This document shows positions 1-9,585 of a stretch of DNA of 64,000 nt, one piece after another. The notes under the pieces are model-generated. The model was not told where the DNA came from. It saw only the letters and a list, made by a program, of their open reading frames with translations, and ran no database searches. Made by a program: the position numbers and the translations under genes. The stretch's first letter is position 1; each line of letters begins with the position of its first letter. This stretch comes from Bacteroidales bacterium (lineage in GTDB: Bacteria; Bacteroidota; Bacteroidia; Bacteroidales; UBA932), in NCBI GenBank assembly GCA_017625535.1, contig JAGAKR010000004.1:62001-126000 (forward strand), written 5' to 3'.

Positions 1-1380
1 TGGATGGAAAGCGCAAAAGATGTACTTTCTTCTTTGAAGATCAGAGGTTCATGGGGTTCTATCGGTGACCAGTCAGTTTCAGGTTCATTGTATATCCCTA
101 CTATGAGCCAGGGCACAACTTCTTGGGTTCACAACGGTAAAGTAAATGACCCTTATTTTGCTACACCTTCAGCAGTTGCTTCAACTATCACTTGGCAGGA
201 CATCACCACTCTTGGTTTCGGTTTGGATGCCAAATTGTTCAACAAGATTGGTGTTACTTTCGACTGGTACCAGAGAAAGACTGAGAACATGATTGTTCCT
301 ATGGAGGGTGTTGGCTACGGTTTCGGTACTTCAGCTCCTCAGGGCAACTTCGGTAACCTTACAACTTCAGGTTGGGAGTTGGCTTTGGATTATGGCCACG
401 TATTTGAGAGCGGTTTCAGCATCAATGTTACTGCAGGTATTGCTGATGCCAAGACTACAATTGACGAGTACGGTACAGGCAGAAGCGTAGGCAGCTGGTA
501 CAACGGCAAGACTTACGGTGAGATCTGGGGTTTTGAGGTTGACAGATTGTTTACCAAAGATGACTTCGTATACGATGCAGACGGTAACCTTGTTACTGTA
601 AAATCTAAAGACGGTTACAACGTTTACCAGTTCTCTGACCCTAATATGCCTACCCAGGGTAAATACAACAGCGGTTCATTGATTTTCGGCCCTGGTGACG
701 TAAAATACAAAGACCTTAACGGTGACGGCGTTATCAACAATGGTGATCCTAAGAACAAAGAGTATGGTATCGGTACTGTAGAGAACCATGGTGACCTTAC
801 AGTTATCGGTAACACAACTCCTCGTTACGAGTACAACTTCCGCGTTGATTTGGCATACAAAGGATTTGACTTCTCTGCATTCTTCCAGGGCGTAGGCCAG
901 AGGGATATGTGGGGTTCATCTTCAATGACAATTCCTGGTTTCAGCTCAGGTGACGGTTCTATGGCTGCTGCCATTGCAGACGACTTCTGGTATGAGACTA
1001 TCGTAGACGGCAAAGTTGTTGACGCAAATTATGATGCATTCTATCCACGTGCTGCAAACTTGGGAGCAAGCTCAACCGGTTTCAACATGCAGACAAGTGA
1101 CAGATACCTATTGGATATGTCATACTTGAGACTTAAGAACGTGACTTTGGGTTACTCAATCCCTGAGAAGATCCTTAACAAGGCTCACATCAGCAAACTT
1201 CGCGTATATGTTTCATTGGAGAACTTCTTGACATTTGACAATCTGAGAGGTCTTCCAATTGACGTTGAGGAGGTTTCAGGTTACTCTTCTTTCAACTCAA
1301 GCAACTATAACAGCGGTAGAGCCGGTGTAGGTACTCCTACCTTCAAGACTGCTTCATTCGGTGTTCAGCTAACATTCTAA
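1..1380 (+). CDS. SusC-like TonB-dependent outer-membrane receptor, C-terminal part (5' end outside window)
   Basis: This is the last ~459 residues of a SusC/RagA-type receptor; the reading frame is open at the left edge, so the signal peptide, carboxypeptidase-regulatory-like domain and plug lie outside the window. The visible part is beta-barrel with alternating aromatic and polar strands, the GPGDVKYKDLNGDG motif common in SusC proteins, and a C-terminal strand ending in Phe (FGVQLTF). It is clearly paralogous to the receptor at 5089-8376 (shared segments such as TFDWYQR/TFDWFQR and GEIWGFE.DR). The SusD partner follows 9 bp downstream. Codon choice resembles the ribosomal protein genes of the window, which suggests high expression (inference). 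Substrate unknown. Confidence 0.95.
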   Translation, partial: WMESAKDVLSSLKIRGSWGSIGDQSVSGSLYIPTMSQGTTSWVHNGKVNDPYFATPSAVASTITWQDITTLGFGLDAKLFNKIGVTFDWYQRKTENMIVPMEGVGYGFGTSAPQGNFGNLTTSGWELALDYGHVFESGFSINVTAGIADAKTTIDEYGTGRSVGSWYNGKTYGEIWGFEVDRLFTKDDFVYDADGNLVTVKSKDGYNVYQFSDPNMPTQGKYNSGSLIFGPGDVKYKDLNGDGVINNGDPKNKEYGIGTVENHGDLTVIGNTTPRYEYNFRVDLAYKGFDFSAFFQGVGQRDMWGSSSMTIPGFSSGDGSMAAAIADDFWYETIVDGKVVDANYDAFYPRAANLGASSTGFNMQTSDRYLLDMSYLRLKNVTLGYSIPEKILNKAHISKLRVYVSLENFLTFDNLRGLPIDVEEVSGYSSFNSSNYNSGRAGVGTPTFKTASFGVQLTF

Positions 1381-1389
1381 TTCAGGTAA

Positions 1390-3318
1390 ATGAAAATGAA
1401 AAAATTAACATACATATTATTCTCAATCGCACTTCTTGCCTTGGCAAGTTGTAACGGTTACCTTGATCGTACATCTAAAACACAGATGAACGATGAGAAC
1501 TTCTGGACCTCTGAGAGTAATCTACGTTATTTTGTAAACTTGGCATATCCAACTTACTTCGTAGGTTACAACTCAGGTTGGGGTACAGCTTACATCCCTG
1601 GTGTTCGTGGTGAGATCAGTGATGATGCTACTAAGACTGGTATGCAGTCAAATCTTCTTACTGCTGTACCTGGTGACAACTGGTACAGGGCTGAGGGTAC
1701 TTACTGGTTGCAGAGAACCGGTGCAGGTCCTTGGAACTTCGGATGGATCCGTAAATGGAACCTTATGATTAACAGACTTGATATGATGAAAGAGAACGGC
1801 GTACTTACTGACGAGGCTTACGGCCACTGGATGGGTGTTGCACGTTTCTTGAGAGCATATGAGTACTACCGTATTGTAATGTCATTCGGTGACGTTCCTT
1901 ATTATGACTTTGTTGTTCCAGCTGAGGATTTTGACAACCAGTACAAATCAAGAGACCCTCGTACTATGGTTATGACCAAAGCTATGGAGGATCTTGACTA
2001 TGCAGTTGCAAATGTAAGGGCTAACGATGGTGCAAACTACATCAACAAATATGTTGTTGCAGCATTCGCTTCAAGATTCATGTTGTTTGAGGGTACCTGG
2101 TATAACTACCACCCAGGTTCAGGTTCTGCAGAGCTTGCAAAACAGTTCCTTCAGAAAGCTGTATCATTTGCTGAAGTAGTAATGAACTCCGGCAACTATG
2201 CATTTGACACAGATTTCCGTTCATTGTTCGGCTCTTTCACACAGAAAGGCACTGAGACCATTCTTTACAGGTCATACCTTGAGGGTAAAGCAACTCACTG
2301 TATTGCTTCTTACTCTAACTTGGATGAGAACCAGAGCCACGGTGCAAACCTTACAACTCTTAAAGCTTGGATCTGTAATGACGGCAAGCCCTACACTTCA
2401 TCTACAGTTGACAACGTGGAGAGCTGGAGAATCCAGGATATGGCTGTAACCCGTGACCCTCGTTTTGAGGCTACCTTCTGGTCAGAGCCAACTCCAGGTA
2501 CTACAGGTATCTACTGTACCAAATTCATCGACCGCGAGGGTGTAACTTACGGTTTGGATTACAGGGATGGTGAGGCAAGACCAGCAAAATACGGTTCTTC
2601 AACCAACACCAACGGTGCTCCTATCATCCGTTTGGCTGAGGTAGTTCTTAACTGGATTGAGGCTAAAGAGGAGTTGTTCATCCACCACGGCGGTGCTGAG
2701 GTAACTCAGGATGACATCAACAAATCAATCAACGCTATCCGTCTTCGTCCACTTGATGCAGAAGCTGAGGCTAAAGGTGTAAAACAGACTGCACCACTTG
2801 TATTGGCTGACCTTGTAGACGATCCTGCACGTACTTCTTCAATTGAGGCTGCAACCTTTGCAGGTGTAACTGCCACTCCACTTCTTTGGGAGATCAGAAG
2901 AGAGCGCCGTATGGAGTTTTTCCTTGAGCAGACACGTATCCTTGACCTTCGCCGTTGGGGTAAACTTGAGTTGATGGATTGTGACCTTAACCCAGAGATT
3001 ATGGTTGGCGCTTGGGTAGACCACAACAATACTCTGAATCTTCAGAAGAAATTCGACCACCTTACTGCTGCACAGTTCGGCAAACTTAAAGTTCAGAAAC
3101 TTGACGGTACAGTTGTAACATTTGACGGTGAGGCTGACGAAGATGGTAACATCCTTTCTTCAAATGCTGCTGATATGGTAGGATTCAGAATCCCTACTTC
3201 AGTATCTGCAAGATACTCAATAGAGGAGAGACATTACCTTGAGCCAATCTGTACAGACGTTATTTCCCAGTACACTACAAGAGGTTACTCAATTGAGCAG
3301 AACCCAGGCTGGGAATAA
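1390..3318 (+). CDS. SusD/RagB-family nutrient-binding outer-membrane lipoprotein
   Basis: A 642-residue SusD-like lipoprotein that should cap the SusC barrel encoded just upstream. It has a type II signal peptide with lipobox LASC (Cys about residue 21), the N-terminal YLDR segment usual in SusD proteins, helical TPR-like regions (RFLRAYEYYRIVMSFGDVPY) and the C-terminal LLWEIRRERRMEF and RILDLRRWGKLE motifs. It ends in NPGW. ATG at 1390 is chosen; a second ATG two codons later is equally possible. A terminator follows at 3362-3390. No glycoside hydrolase or sulfatase is adjacent, so the ligand (glycan or peptide) cannot be named. Confidence 0.95.
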   Translation: MKMKKLTYILFSIALLALASCNGYLDRTSKTQMNDENFWTSESNLRYFVNLAYPTYFVGYNSGWGTAYIPGVRGEISDDATKTGMQSNLLTAVPGDNWYRAEGTYWLQRTGAGPWNFGWIRKWNLMINRLDMMKENGVLTDEAYGHWMGVARFLRAYEYYRIVMSFGDVPYYDFVVPAEDFDNQYKSRDPRTMVMTKAMEDLDYAVANVRANDGANYINKYVVAAFASRFMLFEGTWYNYHPGSGSAELAKQFLQKAVSFAEVVMNSGNYAFDTDFRSLFGSFTQKGTETILYRSYLEGKATHCIASYSNLDENQSHGANLTTLKAWICNDGKPYTSSTVDNVESWRIQDMAVTRDPRFEATFWSEPTPGTTGIYCTKFIDREGVTYGLDYRDGEARPAKYGSSTNTNGAPIIRLAEVVLNWIEAKEELFIHHGGAEVTQDDINKSINAIRLRPLDAEAEAKGVKQTAPLVLADLVDDPARTSSIEAATFAGVTATPLLWEIRRERRMEFFLEQTRILDLRRWGKLELMDCDLNPEIMVGAWVDHNNTLNLQKKFDHLTAAQFGKLKVQKLDGTVVTFDGEADEDGNILSSNAADMVGFRIPTSVSARYSIEERHYLEPICTDVISQYTTRGYSIEQNPGWE

Positions 3319-3361
3319 AAAAAGAGGTTATAAACCAATTCTAATATAACCCCCAAAAACT

Positions 3362-3390
3362 GAGGAGGCCCGCAAGGACCTCCTCTTTTT
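3362..3390. terminator. Terminator between convergent susD genes
   Basis: GAGGAGG at 3362-3368 pairs with CCTCCTC at 3379-3385 and is followed by a T run. It lies between two convergent susD genes and ends the left SusCD transcript; it may also serve the right one. Confidence 0.8.
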
Positions 3391-3399
3391 ATTACAGTT

Positions 3400-5076
3400 C
3401 TACCATCCCGGATTCTGCGGGAAATCAACCCCCTTCAACTGGTACAGGGTAAGCTGCCCGGTTGGGATTGCATCAAGGTAGTCCCTTGGGATCTGCACCG
3501 GTCTGCCAGTTCCAACCCCATATGGGAGGATATACCCCTCTGCATCAACAGAAAGACCGTCTGCTAAGGATACAGGCAGAACTGAGGACGGTGCAATTCT
3601 GGCCCCTTGGAAAATTGCAGGTTTCACAGAAGGATCGAGGTAGGAGAGTTTCCCCCATCTGCGGATATCCCACTCCCTGAATCCGTCCATAATGAGTTCG
3701 CTCCTCCTCTCCCTGCGGATTTCCCACAACAACGGGGATACATCGGAATCACGAACAGGGTCATCGGGAAGAGAAGCCAACAGCATTGGGGCAACTCCTG
3801 CCCTGGCGCGGAGCATATTAATTGTGGCATCCACAATGTTCTGGTCCAAAGTTCCAAGTTCTGCCGCAGCCTCTGCATAGTTGAGCATCACCTCTGCCAG
3901 CCAGAAGATTGGGGCATCGGTCGGGTTGTTTGGGGCCAGTATCTCCGAAGCCCCCAAGGAAGGGTTGTTGAACTTGGTTATAATGTATCCTGTGCTGGAG
4001 GTGAACCCTTTCTCGTTAGGGTTGCCTATGTATGCCAGTTCATCCTCCACAGACTGCACAAGTCTCAAATCCCTGTTTGCCAGGGTTTGGGAGATGTCCG
4101 CACTGCCCTCATACATACCGGACAGTGAGATAGGGAGTCCGTCGGTGCACAGGAATGAATCCACTGCATCTTTTGTAAGTCCGCTCATCATTGTACTGCT
4201 GTTGGTGTATCCTATTACCGAATGGGTAAGGATACCGGAAACATAAGATTTGTAGAGCAGCACCTCAGGGTTTTTGGAGAGGTCCAATGAACCGTAAAGT
4301 TCGTGGTACACAGGGGTAAGTGAGAACATCCCACTCCCGACAATTTCTGCCGATGCCTCTGCAGCCACCTGCAGCAGGGGAACTGCCCTCCCCTCATCAC
4401 CAGCAACATATGTGGCATATGTACCTTCATAAAGGGCCACCCTTCCCAGATAAGCCAGAGCCACCTCCCTTGAGAGGACATTCACATCCCCAAGGGCCTT
4501 GCTCCTATCTATGGTACGGAGATTCGCCACAGCAAACTGCAGGTCTGCCATTATGCTGTCAACCACAGCTGCACGTGGGGTACGTGGGGCATAGATGGCC
4601 TCCACATTGCTCTGGTCCAAATACTCGTTTATATAAGGTACATCTCCAAAATGCCTTATGAGGTTGGCATATTCAAATGCCCTGAAGAACCGGGCCACAC
4701 CCAGGTAATGGTTTGCCTCCTCGGTGGTGAGCATTTCCATCTGGGGAACCCTCTGCAGCAGCAGGTTTGCCTTCCTTATATATGTATAGTCCCAATGGGA
4801 GTTTGAGGCAGGTGCCGCTGTGGGGAAGAGGTCCATTGAGCGTGCAGCCTGGTCGTCGGTGAAAGTGGTGAAATAAAAATCCCCGTTTGTACCTGTCCCA
4901 TACCCTGTAAAGAGGTTGTAGAACTCCCAGCAGTAAGACTTCACATTGTTCCCGCTGGTCCAGAAGTTGTCATCGCTGAACACCACTTTGGAACCCCTGT
5001 CCAAAAAATCCTTTGAGCAGGAAGATAATGCTCCCGCCAGCAGAACCGCAAGGGTAAAGTTTATATATTTTTTCAT
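3400..5076 (-). CDS. SusD/RagB-family outer-membrane lipoprotein (second pair)
   Basis: A 558-residue SusD homologue with lipobox LSSC (Cys about residue 20), then KDFLDRGSK. It carries the same family signatures as the first SusD: ARFFRAFEYANLIRHFGDVPY, LLWEIRRERRSELI and the tail FPQNPGW. It lies 12 bp downstream of the susC at 5089-8376 on the same strand, so the two form one transcription unit facing the first pair. Codon use is more GC-rich and less biased than in the first pair, which suggests a less expressed system (inference). Ligand unknown. Confidence 0.95.
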   Translation of the reverse strand: MKKYINFTLAVLLAGALSSCSKDFLDRGSKVVFSDDNFWTSGNNVKSYCWEFYNLFTGYGTGTNGDFYFTTFTDDQAARSMDLFPTAAPASNSHWDYTYIRKANLLLQRVPQMEMLTTEEANHYLGVARFFRAFEYANLIRHFGDVPYINEYLDQSNVEAIYAPRTPRAAVVDSIMADLQFAVANLRTIDRSKALGDVNVLSREVALAYLGRVALYEGTYATYVAGDEGRAVPLLQVAAEASAEIVGSGMFSLTPVYHELYGSLDLSKNPEVLLYKSYVSGILTHSVIGYTNSSTMMSGLTKDAVDSFLCTDGLPISLSGMYEGSADISQTLANRDLRLVQSVEDELAYIGNPNEKGFTSSTGYIITKFNNPSLGASEILAPNNPTDAPIFWLAEVMLNYAEAAAELGTLDQNIVDATINMLRARAGVAPMLLASLPDDPVRDSDVSPLLWEIRRERRSELIMDGFREWDIRRWGKLSYLDPSVKPAIFQGARIAPSSVLPVSLADGLSVDAEGYILPYGVGTGRPVQIPRDYLDAIPTGQLTLYQLKGVDFPQNPGW

Positions 5077-5088
5077 TGCCTTAACATT

Positions 5089-8000
5089 TTACATTGTCAA
5101 TTGAACGCCAAAAGAGAGTATCCTCTCAAACGGTGCTGTACGTCCGTAGAAATTTGAGGTTGATGAGCCTGCTGTTATCTCCGGATCTATAGGTATCTTT
5201 TTCTGGGAGAATTCCATCAGATTCTCTCCGCTGAAGTAGATTCTTGCCTTTGAAATGTTTGCACGCCGGGTAATGTTGTCGGGAAGAGTATATCCTATTG
5301 TAAGGTTCTTGAGCCTCAGGTATGAGAGGTTGAGGAGGTATTTGGTCTGCGGGTAGAAGTTGTTTCCGCTGTTGGCCGCAGCATTTGCCATATACCTCAT
5401 TCCGCTTATTGCAGAGGTGCCGTTGCCTGTGTATGGGAGCGGATACCTGGCATTGGTGTTCTCCGGGCTCCAGAAATCCATCTGGTGCTGGTACATCACA
5501 TCCGCACCGCGGAAGTATGGGATGGCCTCGTTGCCTGTTGCCCACAACTGGCGGCTCCCTATTCCCTGGAAGTAGAGGTCCACATCAAACCCCTTCCATG
5601 CACCGCCTATCCTGAAACTGTACTGGTAGCGCGGGGTGGTGTTGCCTATTTTCTTAAGGTCTCCGTGGTCTGCCAGGGTGGAACTGCCGGCATTTATAAC
5701 TCCGTCTCCGTTCAGATCCTTATATTTTATGTCTCCAGGACCGTATACAAAGTTGCCGGTCTGCAGCCCCACCTGGCTTGGTGAAGATGCCACATCCTCG
5801 TCTGAGGTAAAGTAACGGTCTGTCTCAAAACCCCATATCTCCCCTACTGTCTTCCCTTTATAATTTGAGGTAAGGAGATTGCCGGAGTTGGCGTTCCACT
5901 CTGTTATTACACTCTTGTAGTCACTTACATTTACATTGGCATAGAGGCTGAGCCCGTTTTGGAATGTGTGGCTTCCGTCTATTGTAACCTCCCAGCCCCT
6001 GGTACGCAGACGGCCGTCATTCACCATTGCAGCAGAGGTGCCGAATGTTTCCGGAAGGGTTTCACCCACGCTAAGCATATTGCGGTTCTCGCGCTGGAAC
6101 CAGTCAAAGGTTATTCCATACCTGTTGTTGAAGAATCTTATGTCTGCACCTATATCCAAAGTTGCAATATCCTCCCAGAAGAGGTTTGAGGAGACATTTG
6201 CAGGGAGTCCGGTATAGAGCACCCTTGCCCCGTCTACAAGCCAGGAGGCCGAAGCAGTTGACATTGTTGGGATAAAGCGGTCTGCTCCCACATTCTGGTT
6301 TCCTATAAGACCGTAGGACCCCCTTATCTTCATATCAGAGACCACTCTCTTTACAGGGGCAAAGAAAGGTTCCTCAGAAATCCTGTAGCCTACAGAGAAT
6401 GAAGGGAAGAATCCCCATCTGCTGTGTGCGGGGAAGTTTGATGAGCCGTCATACCTGCCGTTCACCTCTGCCAGATATTTGTTCTTGTAGTTCCAGTTTA
6501 TACGGCCGAACCACCCCACAACTGCCCAATCACTCGCATCACCGTTTACAGTGGCCGCACCATAGGCCAATGGGAGTTGTCCAAGTTCCTTGTCCATAAG
6601 CCCCATCTTCTTGGAGAACTGCTGTGAGTATTGGCCGCTCTCAACATTAAGGCCTGCTGTAACCTTTATTGTATGGCTTCCGAATGCCTGCTCATAGGTT
6701 GCATAGGTGTTGGATGTCACCTGGGTTGTTCTGGAAGAGGTGAAATCCACCTCATCATAAGAACTTCCCGGCAGTTTTGTATTGTATGCAAGTCCGCCGC
6801 CCCAGAAATCCCACAAGGCAACATAACCGCCGGTCTTGTGGATGTCCCGGTGTCTTGTGGAGTAGGCAAACTCGCTCCTGAGGTCTACAAGATCCCCTAT
6901 ATGGAATGTGGCTGCAACCTGGGCATTCTGGTAGGTCTCCCTGCTTGTGTTGTAGGAGGCATTGTGCAGATACCCCGGTATGTGTCTGAAGTATGCAGTG
7001 GTTCCCCCTTCATCTGTATATGTTCCGTATGGGAAATAGGTTCCCCAACGCCACATATAATAGAACGGGTCCTGATATGTGTATGGTGAGTCATAATCCT
7101 GCTGCCTCATATTGAGCCTTGCCTCCATATCCACCCATCGGGAAGGGGATGCATTTACACTCAACGAGAGGTTGTATTTGTTCAGTTTGTCCGGTTTTAT
7201 TTTAAGGATTCCCTCCTGATACTGGTATCCTCCACTGAGTACAAAACTTATCTTCTCACTGCCACCGGACACCTGCAGGTTATGGCTCTGCTGGGGTGTC
7301 CATTTGTGGTACATCTCCTTTACAGGGTCCCACAGACGGTAAAAATAGGTTACACCGTCCAGAATCTCAAAGTCCTCCCCCATTATCATATTGTTCCCTC
7401 TGCGGTTATGGGAATAATTTGCAATCCATCTCTCAATGCCCTCCATAAGGGGCTGCGCCTTCATACCGAACATATCAAATGCCTGTTTGCCACGGGCCAT
7501 AGCAGCATCCATTGCGGCAATCTCTGCAACAGCATCCTCCGGGAACTGGGGCAGCACGGTTGGGGTACCCCAAGAGAAGTTATTGGTATAAGTGGCTGTA
7601 AACTTTGAGCCCATTCTGCCGCTCTTTGTCTTTATAAGGATAACTCCAAAAGCTGCCCTGGCCCCGTAGATTGATGTGGAGGCGGCATCCTTAAGAACAG
7701 AGATGCTCTCTATATCATCTGCATTCACAAGAGAGATGTCGCTTACAACAACGTTATCCACCAGAATTAGCGGGCTTCCCCCGTCTGTGGCATTGAGCGA
7801 GCCCATACCCCTTATGTTTATGGCAGGAGCCTGGTCAATTGCGCCGTTTGAGAAAGTTACGGTAAGGCCAGGAACCACACCCTGAAGCCCTTTTGCAGGA
7901 TCTGTAAAAGGTTTCCCCTCCATTGTACGCCCCACATTCACTGTTGACACCGCACCTGTAAGGTTCTCCTTCTTCTGGGAACCGAAGCCCACCACCACAA

Positions 8001-8376
8001 GTTCATCCAGCAGCATATTGTCATCTGCAAGCACAACATCCACAACACCCCTGCCGTTTACAGGAGCCTCAACTTTCTTCATCCCGACAAGTGAAAACTC
8101 AAGCACACCGTCTGCAGGGGCATCAATCAGATAAAGACCGTCAGTATCTGTAACCGCCACATGGGATGCATCCCCCTTTACCATAACGGTAACCCCAATG
8201 AGGGGCTCACCGCCTGTATCCGTAACTTTTCCCTTTACCGGTATCTTCTCCTGCCCATACAGGGTTGGGACACCCAGGAAAACAAACAATCCAAGCACCG
8301 CAAGCCACCTGAGTGCCGCATGCCCGGTTCCGGGCGCCCTCTTCTGCCCGGCTCTGTAACCATTTGAATCACACAT
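5089..8376 (-). CDS. SusC/RagA-type TonB-dependent outer-membrane transporter
   Basis: A full-length 1095-residue SusC. The order is: positively charged N-terminus and signal segment (WLAVLGLFVFLGVPTLYG), a carboxypeptidase-D-regulatory-like domain (VKGKVTDTGGEPLIGVTV), a TonB-box/plug region beginning LDELVVVGFGSQKKENLTGAV, plug motifs (NIRGMGSLN, ISVLKDAASTSIYGARAAFGVILIKTK), then a barrel ending in FGVQLTM. It pairs with the SusD gene 12 bp downstream. The leader is longer than usual for a signal peptide; an internal start is possible but no better ATG is apparent. No anti-sigma or ECF sigma gene is adjacent. Confidence 0.96.
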   Translation of the reverse strand: MCDSNGYRAGQKRAPGTGHAALRWLAVLGLFVFLGVPTLYGQEKIPVKGKVTDTGGEPLIGVTVMVKGDASHVAVTDTDGLYLIDAPADGVLEFSLVGMKKVEAPVNGRGVVDVVLADDNMLLDELVVVGFGSQKKENLTGAVSTVNVGRTMEGKPFTDPAKGLQGVVPGLTVTFSNGAIDQAPAINIRGMGSLNATDGGSPLILVDNVVVSDISLVNADDIESISVLKDAASTSIYGARAAFGVILIKTKSGRMGSKFTATYTNNFSWGTPTVLPQFPEDAVAEIAAMDAAMARGKQAFDMFGMKAQPLMEGIERWIANYSHNRRGNNMIMGEDFEILDGVTYFYRLWDPVKEMYHKWTPQQSHNLQVSGGSEKISFVLSGGYQYQEGILKIKPDKLNKYNLSLSVNASPSRWVDMEARLNMRQQDYDSPYTYQDPFYYMWRWGTYFPYGTYTDEGGTTAYFRHIPGYLHNASYNTSRETYQNAQVAATFHIGDLVDLRSEFAYSTRHRDIHKTGGYVALWDFWGGGLAYNTKLPGSSYDEVDFTSSRTTQVTSNTYATYEQAFGSHTIKVTAGLNVESGQYSQQFSKKMGLMDKELGQLPLAYGAATVNGDASDWAVVGWFGRINWNYKNKYLAEVNGRYDGSSNFPAHSRWGFFPSFSVGYRISEEPFFAPVKRVVSDMKIRGSYGLIGNQNVGADRFIPTMSTASASWLVDGARVLYTGLPANVSSNLFWEDIATLDIGADIRFFNNRYGITFDWFQRENRNMLSVGETLPETFGTSAAMVNDGRLRTRGWEVTIDGSHTFQNGLSLYANVNVSDYKSVITEWNANSGNLLTSNYKGKTVGEIWGFETDRYFTSDEDVASSPSQVGLQTGNFVYGPGDIKYKDLNGDGVINAGSSTLADHGDLKKIGNTTPRYQYSFRIGGAWKGFDVDLYFQGIGSRQLWATGNEAIPYFRGADVMYQHQMDFWSPENTNARYPLPYTGNGTSAISGMRYMANAAANSGNNFYPQTKYLLNLSYLRLKNLTIGYTLPDNITRRANISKARIYFSGENLMEFSQKKIPIDPEITAGSSTSNFYGRTAPFERILSFGVQLTM

Positions 8377-8469
8377 AGGTTGAATTTTTTAATATACAGG
8401 TTACAAACAAAATTCAGATACTTTAGTTTACATTTGCTACATTTGCAGGAACCCTAAAAAAAGGAGCGG

Positions 8470-9585
8470 ATGTTACCTCTTAAAAGCAAAATACTGTTGT
8501 TTCCCTACTGGCTTGCACTCAAGGCCAGACACTTCCTCTATGACAAAGGGATAAAGAAGAGCAGGGAATTCCCTGTTCCGGTAATATGCATAGGGAACAT
8601 TACCGTTGGCGGCACAGGCAAGACCCCGCATACAGAGATGATAATAAGGATGCTGCAGGAGAAATACCGCATTGCAGTACTCTCGCGCGGATACAAAAGG
8701 AAAACAAAAGGGTTCAGGATTGCCTCCCCAGAGAGCACATTTGCAGAAATAGGGGATGAGCCGCTTCAGATAAAACACAAATTCCCCAACATAACTGTGG
8801 CGGTATGTGAAGACAGATGCAAGGGAATAGAGCAACTGCTGGCTCTTCCCCAGGCACCTGCCGGAGGCTCTGATACCCCTTGCCGTCCGGAACTCATAAT
8901 TCTGGATGATGCATTCCAGCACAGGAGGGTGAAGCCTTCCCACAACATAGTGCTCATAAACTGGCACAGGCCCATCTTCGCCGACAACCTTCTCCCTCTG
9001 GGCCGCCTGAGGGACCTGCCGGAGCAGATACGCAGGGCCGATACAGTGATAGTTACCAAATCGCCCCGCTTTGGTGAGCACGATGGTATAATTGACGAAG
9101 AACTTGCAGCACAACAGATTGCCCCGGTGGAAAAAGTGTGGCGCAGGAAACTTGGCCTGAGTGACAGGCAGAAACTCTGCTTCTCATATATATGTTACGG
9201 AGAACCTCACGGCGTGGAGCCTGCAGCGGCAGACAGCCGCTACATATATTCCGGCAACGCCATATTCTTTACAGGAATAGCCAATGACAAAGAGTTCAGG
9301 GACCACATAAGCAGCTCATACAAGATACAGAGCTCAATAAAGTACCCCGACCACTACAACTTTACAAAATACAACATAAAGGATCTGAACAACTGGGCCG
9401 CACTCCACCCTACTGCTGTTGTATTCACCACAGAAAAGGACAGCAAACGCCTCTCAGGCAACCCTTATTTGAGTGAAGACCTTAAAAAGAGGCTGTTCTA
9501 TATCCCTATAGAGGTTAGAATTCTCCCCAACGGGAAGCAACATAATCCAGCAACTCAACAACTTTTGCCGGATCGTTCTCTGTAA
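8470..9585 (+). CDS. lpxK: Tetraacyldisaccharide 4'-kinase (lipid A biosynthesis)
   Basis: LpxK phosphorylates the 4' position of the lipid A disaccharide at the inner membrane. The 371-residue protein has a hydrophobic N-terminal anchor region, the P-loop GNITVGGTGKTPHTE near residues 43-57, and the conserved LSRGYKR, GDEPLQI and DDAFQHRRV motifs. A clear Shine-Dalgarno (AAGGAG) precedes the ATG, and a TACATTTG -7 box lies about 30 bp upstream. The 3' end overlaps the convergent dusB gene by 71 bp, so the last ~23 residues (after the IPIEV segment) are encoded antisense to the dusB end. Confidence 0.95.
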   Translation: MLPLKSKILLFPYWLALKARHFLYDKGIKKSREFPVPVICIGNITVGGTGKTPHTEMIIRMLQEKYRIAVLSRGYKRKTKGFRIASPESTFAEIGDEPLQIKHKFPNITVAVCEDRCKGIEQLLALPQAPAGGSDTPCRPELIILDDAFQHRRVKPSHNIVLINWHRPIFADNLLPLGRLRDLPEQIRRADTVIVTKSPRFGEHDGIIDEELAAQQIAPVEKVWRRKLGLSDRQKLCFSYICYGEPHGVEPAAADSRYIYSGNAIFFTGIANDKEFRDHISSSYKIQSSIKYPDHYNFTKYNIKDLNNWAALHPTAVVFTTEKDSKRLSGNPYLSEDLKKRLFYIPIEVRILPNGKQHNPATQQLLPDRSL

